This document shows positions 60,675 through 64,000 of a stretch of 64,000 nucleotides of DNA, one piece after another. The stretch is from positions 2,294,001 to 2,358,000 of the forward strand of contig NC_057318.1 in assembly GCF_000687475.1 (NCBI RefSeq). Direction: 5' to 3'. Origin of the DNA: Ustilaginoidea virens (Eukaryota > Ascomycota > Sordariomycetes > Hypocreales > Clavicipitaceae). Position 1 is the first letter of the stretch. Every line of letters begins with the position of its first letter. The notes under the pieces were generated by a model, which saw only the letters and a list, made by a program, of their open reading frames with translations, made no database searches and was not told the origin of the DNA. The position numbers and the translations under genes were made by a program.

Positions 60675-63600
60675 AATATATATATATATATATATTATAC
60701 TAGCTAAGCTATCTAGGGGGGGATGAGTCCCCATCTAGCCTAATGCTAGTATCTCTATGCCTCATCTATATAGGAAACCCGAGTGCCGGGAGGAAAACCT
60801 ATATACTATCCTTACTCGGTAGTATTCCTTTAAATTTGAAAGGGATTTACTATATATTACGATAAGATGTCCTATCGCGTAAGACTAGGTCTGGCAGCAG
60901 GGCTAGGAAAGTGTGGATAGTAGGAGCGCCTCGATAGGCGCGGTGGCTTGCGTTAGTAGTCATTGGTTATTAGTTATTAGTCCTTGGTCTTTAGTCTGGC
61001 TCTAGGGTGGGTATGAATCGGATCCAGCGCGGGTAGTATTATTAGGTAGGGGTGGTAATAGTAATATTAATATCGGGTAGGCGGTAGTAACGCGGTAAGT
61101 CGCGCGTTTTATTATTATTAATTTCGTCTAGTATAGGTTAGGGCAGCTAGCGGACGGTCGAGTGATCTAGTACGGGTATATAGCAGTATAAAGTCTCACT
61201 TATCTGCCCTACCTTTTTGTTTCCTCTCCTCTTCCCTTTTTATTCCTTATTAAAAATTACTAAGAATTTTCCTTTATTCCTCTATATGCAGCTCCGCCTC
61301 TATTGCACTACTATAGTTCTTATGCACCTTTTATTCTTCGAGATGCCTACCGTTCTAGAGTTAGGTCCTAGCCTAGCTCAAAAATAGCTATATCGTCCCT
61401 ATGTATACTGCGGTGCTAATATAGCCGCTTATTATTATAATCAATAGGATAAAAGGTTTTCTTTAATTATTATCTGCCTTTTTGCTAATAGTGGGTAAGA
61501 CTTAGAGGTGCCTATTTCGCTTATACTTCGAAGCGGAAGCCTTATTATATCCTAATGTGTAATACTACGAACCGTAAACCGGTAGAGAGTATGCTTACAT
61601 TATAAAAGGTTTATACTTACGAGTAGGAAGTAAGTATATTAGTTTGCTAGTATCTTTTAACTTTATAATTAACTTTAGTAGGTAGATAAAGACGAGTACT
61701 ATAAGGCCTAATAGGCTATATACCGGTCTATTACGCTAATTACCTTAGTTCCCCAAAAGGGCTAAAACGATTCTACTATTATAATACGAATAATAATGCC
61801 TATAATCTTAATCTTACTTCCAGCCGATTTCTTTAGACTTATTAAAAGGGGGGTTTTAGCTTTAGAGCGCGCTTATAGCGGTAAGCCCTAGCCTCTTTTA
61901 TCGGTTAAAGAGCTTTAGCCTCTTACTACTATTACTAGCGATAGGAGCCCTATTAATTCTATTATTATTCTATTAGATATCAATAACGAGCCTATTTTTA
62001 GTCTAACTACTATAGGGGAACCGCTTTATAGTAAGGGGATCTCGCTAACCTAGTCTAAGACTCCTATAATGCCGTCTTCTAATGAATTATAGTAAGTAGT
62101 TGCATTTTTAAAGTTTATAAAGTCCTAAGTAGAATTGCAGTTAATAGTTTTTACTTCTAAAGTGCTATCTATACTATTATTAAAGCCTCCCTTATCTACT
62201 ACTTAATCGGCGCTGCCTAAATAAGCTAAATTAGTAATTCTATTATTATCTTTCTTTTGTCTTTAGGCTAATACCCTTACCCCTTCCCCCTTTAAAAGGA
62301 AAAAAAAAAGGTTAAAAGCGGCAGAATCGCCTATAAAAAGAATACTAGGTCTACCTACTAGGGTTAATTAGAAGATATATTTAAGATCTATAGTATCCCT
62401 TTCCCTAAAGGGGAAAGGGAAAAGAAAAGGGAAAATAAAGATAGCCCCTAATAATAATTATAGTAATAAAAAGGGTAATATAGAGTAAATAGGAAGCTAG
62501 AGAGTTAAAGGTACTAAGAATACTATAGGTTTAGGGCCGTTAACTATATAGGTAGCTTATATAGAAAGGATATATATTCCCTATCTAAGAGGTTAATTAT
62601 ATCTTTATCTATAATTATTTATATATATATATGCATTCTAGGGTTGGGGTGTAATTATATTAGGTTGCTATTAGAGCTAAAGTCTATATAGGCGGTAAAG
62701 GCGATAGCTAAGGTGAACTATTTAAGCCTATAGGTATTAAGGACCTATTTAATAACTTATTTAGCCAAGTCTTTATTTTTAAATGCTTAGGTAATACTAC
62801 GCTTATCTAATATAAGGCGGTTTTAGATATAAAGGGGAGGGTTTTTAAGATAGTTACTATACTTTAGGATTATATATTTAATACTTTCTATATTAAGTCC
62901 GTATTAATAATATAAATAATAGATAGATAGGACCTTTATTTTATATAGGAACTTATTAAGGCTTATTTTTTTTATTCTAAATTAGGTAAAGAGGGAGGAT
63001 TTATATTTATAGAGGTTTTTATAAAGGTTTAGTATCTTTTTTATAAAAGTAAAATCGGGAGTGTATTTAATAGTAAGGCGGTTTTTTAGTAGGTATTATA
63101 CTTAAGTAAGTTGCTATTTAGATTATTATTTCTTTATCTATTTAAAGGCTAAAGTATAAGTAGGGGATAGTTTATTATCTTAAAGTAAAATCGAGTCTTT
63201 AAGGGCTATATAGTTTAGTATTCTATTTTCGGTCGGTCGCCTTTATCTATAAGTAGGTCTTTATTATAATTGAGCCTAGATAATAGTATATATATTAGAG
63301 ATAAGGTCGGCTATACTACTTTCTTAAGTTCTAATGAGAAATTATTATTAAGCCTAATTAAGGTAGAGATCAAGTGGGGGGATTACTACTTTAGTTTCTA
63401 CGATTATATTAGGTATTGCTTAGTAGGCTCTTATAACTATATAGAGGCACTTTAACTATTTAGCGGTTAGGCTATATATAATGCCTTTTGCTACCTCTCC
63501 TAGTTTGGTAGGAGTATATTAGATTCTAGCTCTAAAGGCGATTATAGTTCTAGTGACTTATATATATAGTAGTCGCGCTTTGCGGAATTAGTAACCCTAT

Positions 63601-64000
63601 ATAGAGGTCGCTAGAGCGATAAGGGCGAGCTTCTGCCTTTCTAGTTTCTTTACTATTCATGCCCTATAGTTAGACCAGCTAAATTTATAGTTAATTTCTA
63701 CTTTAAAGAATCGGGCATATTATATAGGCTGGATAATTGTATTACTAAGTTGTATTATTAAGGTATCCGGTCGGTATTATTTAGTAAAATATATTAGCTT
63801 ACTTTTTGCTAGGTTGAATTTTAGTCTGGCTTCTACTGACTACTTTTTGTAGATCTTTTATACTTTCGAGAGGGTTATAATTATATCCTACATTATTTTA
63901 CTATATGCGATTATATTAATATCGTCTGCAAATCCTAGGGTTAGCAAATTATTTACTACTTTAAGTCTATAGTATAGGGGTACAATATAGAAGAGGAAAA
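60675..64000 (-). mobile_element. LINE copy running off the window
   Basis: (TA)n tail at about 60676, 41-bp motif at 60766-60806, antisense frame at 61343-62610, (TA)n near 62620. The ORF2 part on the minus strand runs to the window end, with an intact RT active site FADD at 63921-63932. It probably inserted into the preceding LINE copy. Confidence 0.75.
61343..62610 (+). pseudogene. Antisense ORF of the right-end LINE copy
   Basis: Starts at ATG 61343 (MPTVLELGPSLAQK). The first part runs to about 61795 with motifs such as FRLYFEAEALLYP and PQFPKRAKTILLLQYE (Gln where RIP left TAG/TAA). It then continues in another frame (LPADFFRLIKRGVLALERAY) to a basic SPFKRKKKR segment and a GKGKRKGK tail. 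The whole is antisense to the RT. Same layout as the copy at 28727. Function unknown. Confidence 0.4.

Overview
The window looks like a piece of a filamentous ascomycete (Pezizomycotina) chromosome. The genes carry short introns of 53-100 bp with GTNNGT-like donors and CTAAC/CTAAT branch sites. The large repeat block shows the mark of repeat-induced point mutation (RIP): CpA/TpG are depleted, TpA is enriched, CpG is largely kept, and former CAA/CAG/TGG codons have become TAA/TAG. This was judged by eye; no dinucleotide statistics were computed.

Layout. (1) Bases 1-8160 are a clean gene island with SRP72 (+, 678-2718, one intron) converging on a Sec7/PH Arf-GEF (-, 3526-7743, one intron). (2) Bases about 8440-48500 are a nested, RIP-mutated transposon block. 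A full-length LINE (8454-15046) has a 15-bp target duplication. A 5'-truncated LINE (15403-22716) is split by a 5.3-kb Copia element (16723-22039). A Tc1/mariner copy (22717-24114) sits next to a second plus-strand LINE (24117-25157 and 46916-48494), which is split by a Gypsy chromovirus (25158-46910). The chromovirus is itself split by a near full-length LINE (28081-34938) and by a 7.5-kb Copia element (37120-44598). Target duplications define most of these boundaries. (3) Bases about 48590-49990 are a lightly mutated fragment of a different Copia-like polymerase, followed by a GC-rich palindromic patch near 50280. (4) Bases 50988-57688 are a second clean gene island with CLU1/TIF31 (+) converging on a forkhead/FHA transcription factor (-, three exons). 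(5) From about 58206 to the window end there are two more minus-strand LINE copies in tandem.

The four cellular genes are housekeeping or regulatory: SRP targeting, Arf activation, mitochondrial distribution/translation, and cell-cycle transcription. They do not form a cluster with one pathway. The most unusual signal lies in the LINEs. Their 3' 1.5-2 kb carries, on the strand opposite to the reverse transcriptase, a decayed reading frame ending in a Lys/Gly-rich tail. It is seen in six copies from two diverged LINE subfamilies, and I do not recognise it. A 41-bp 3'-terminal motif is identical in four copies although the sequence around it is RIP-mutated. The paired catalytic losses in the two Copia integrases, and the loss of the Tc1 catalytic glutamate by one CpA-to-TpA change, also stand out.
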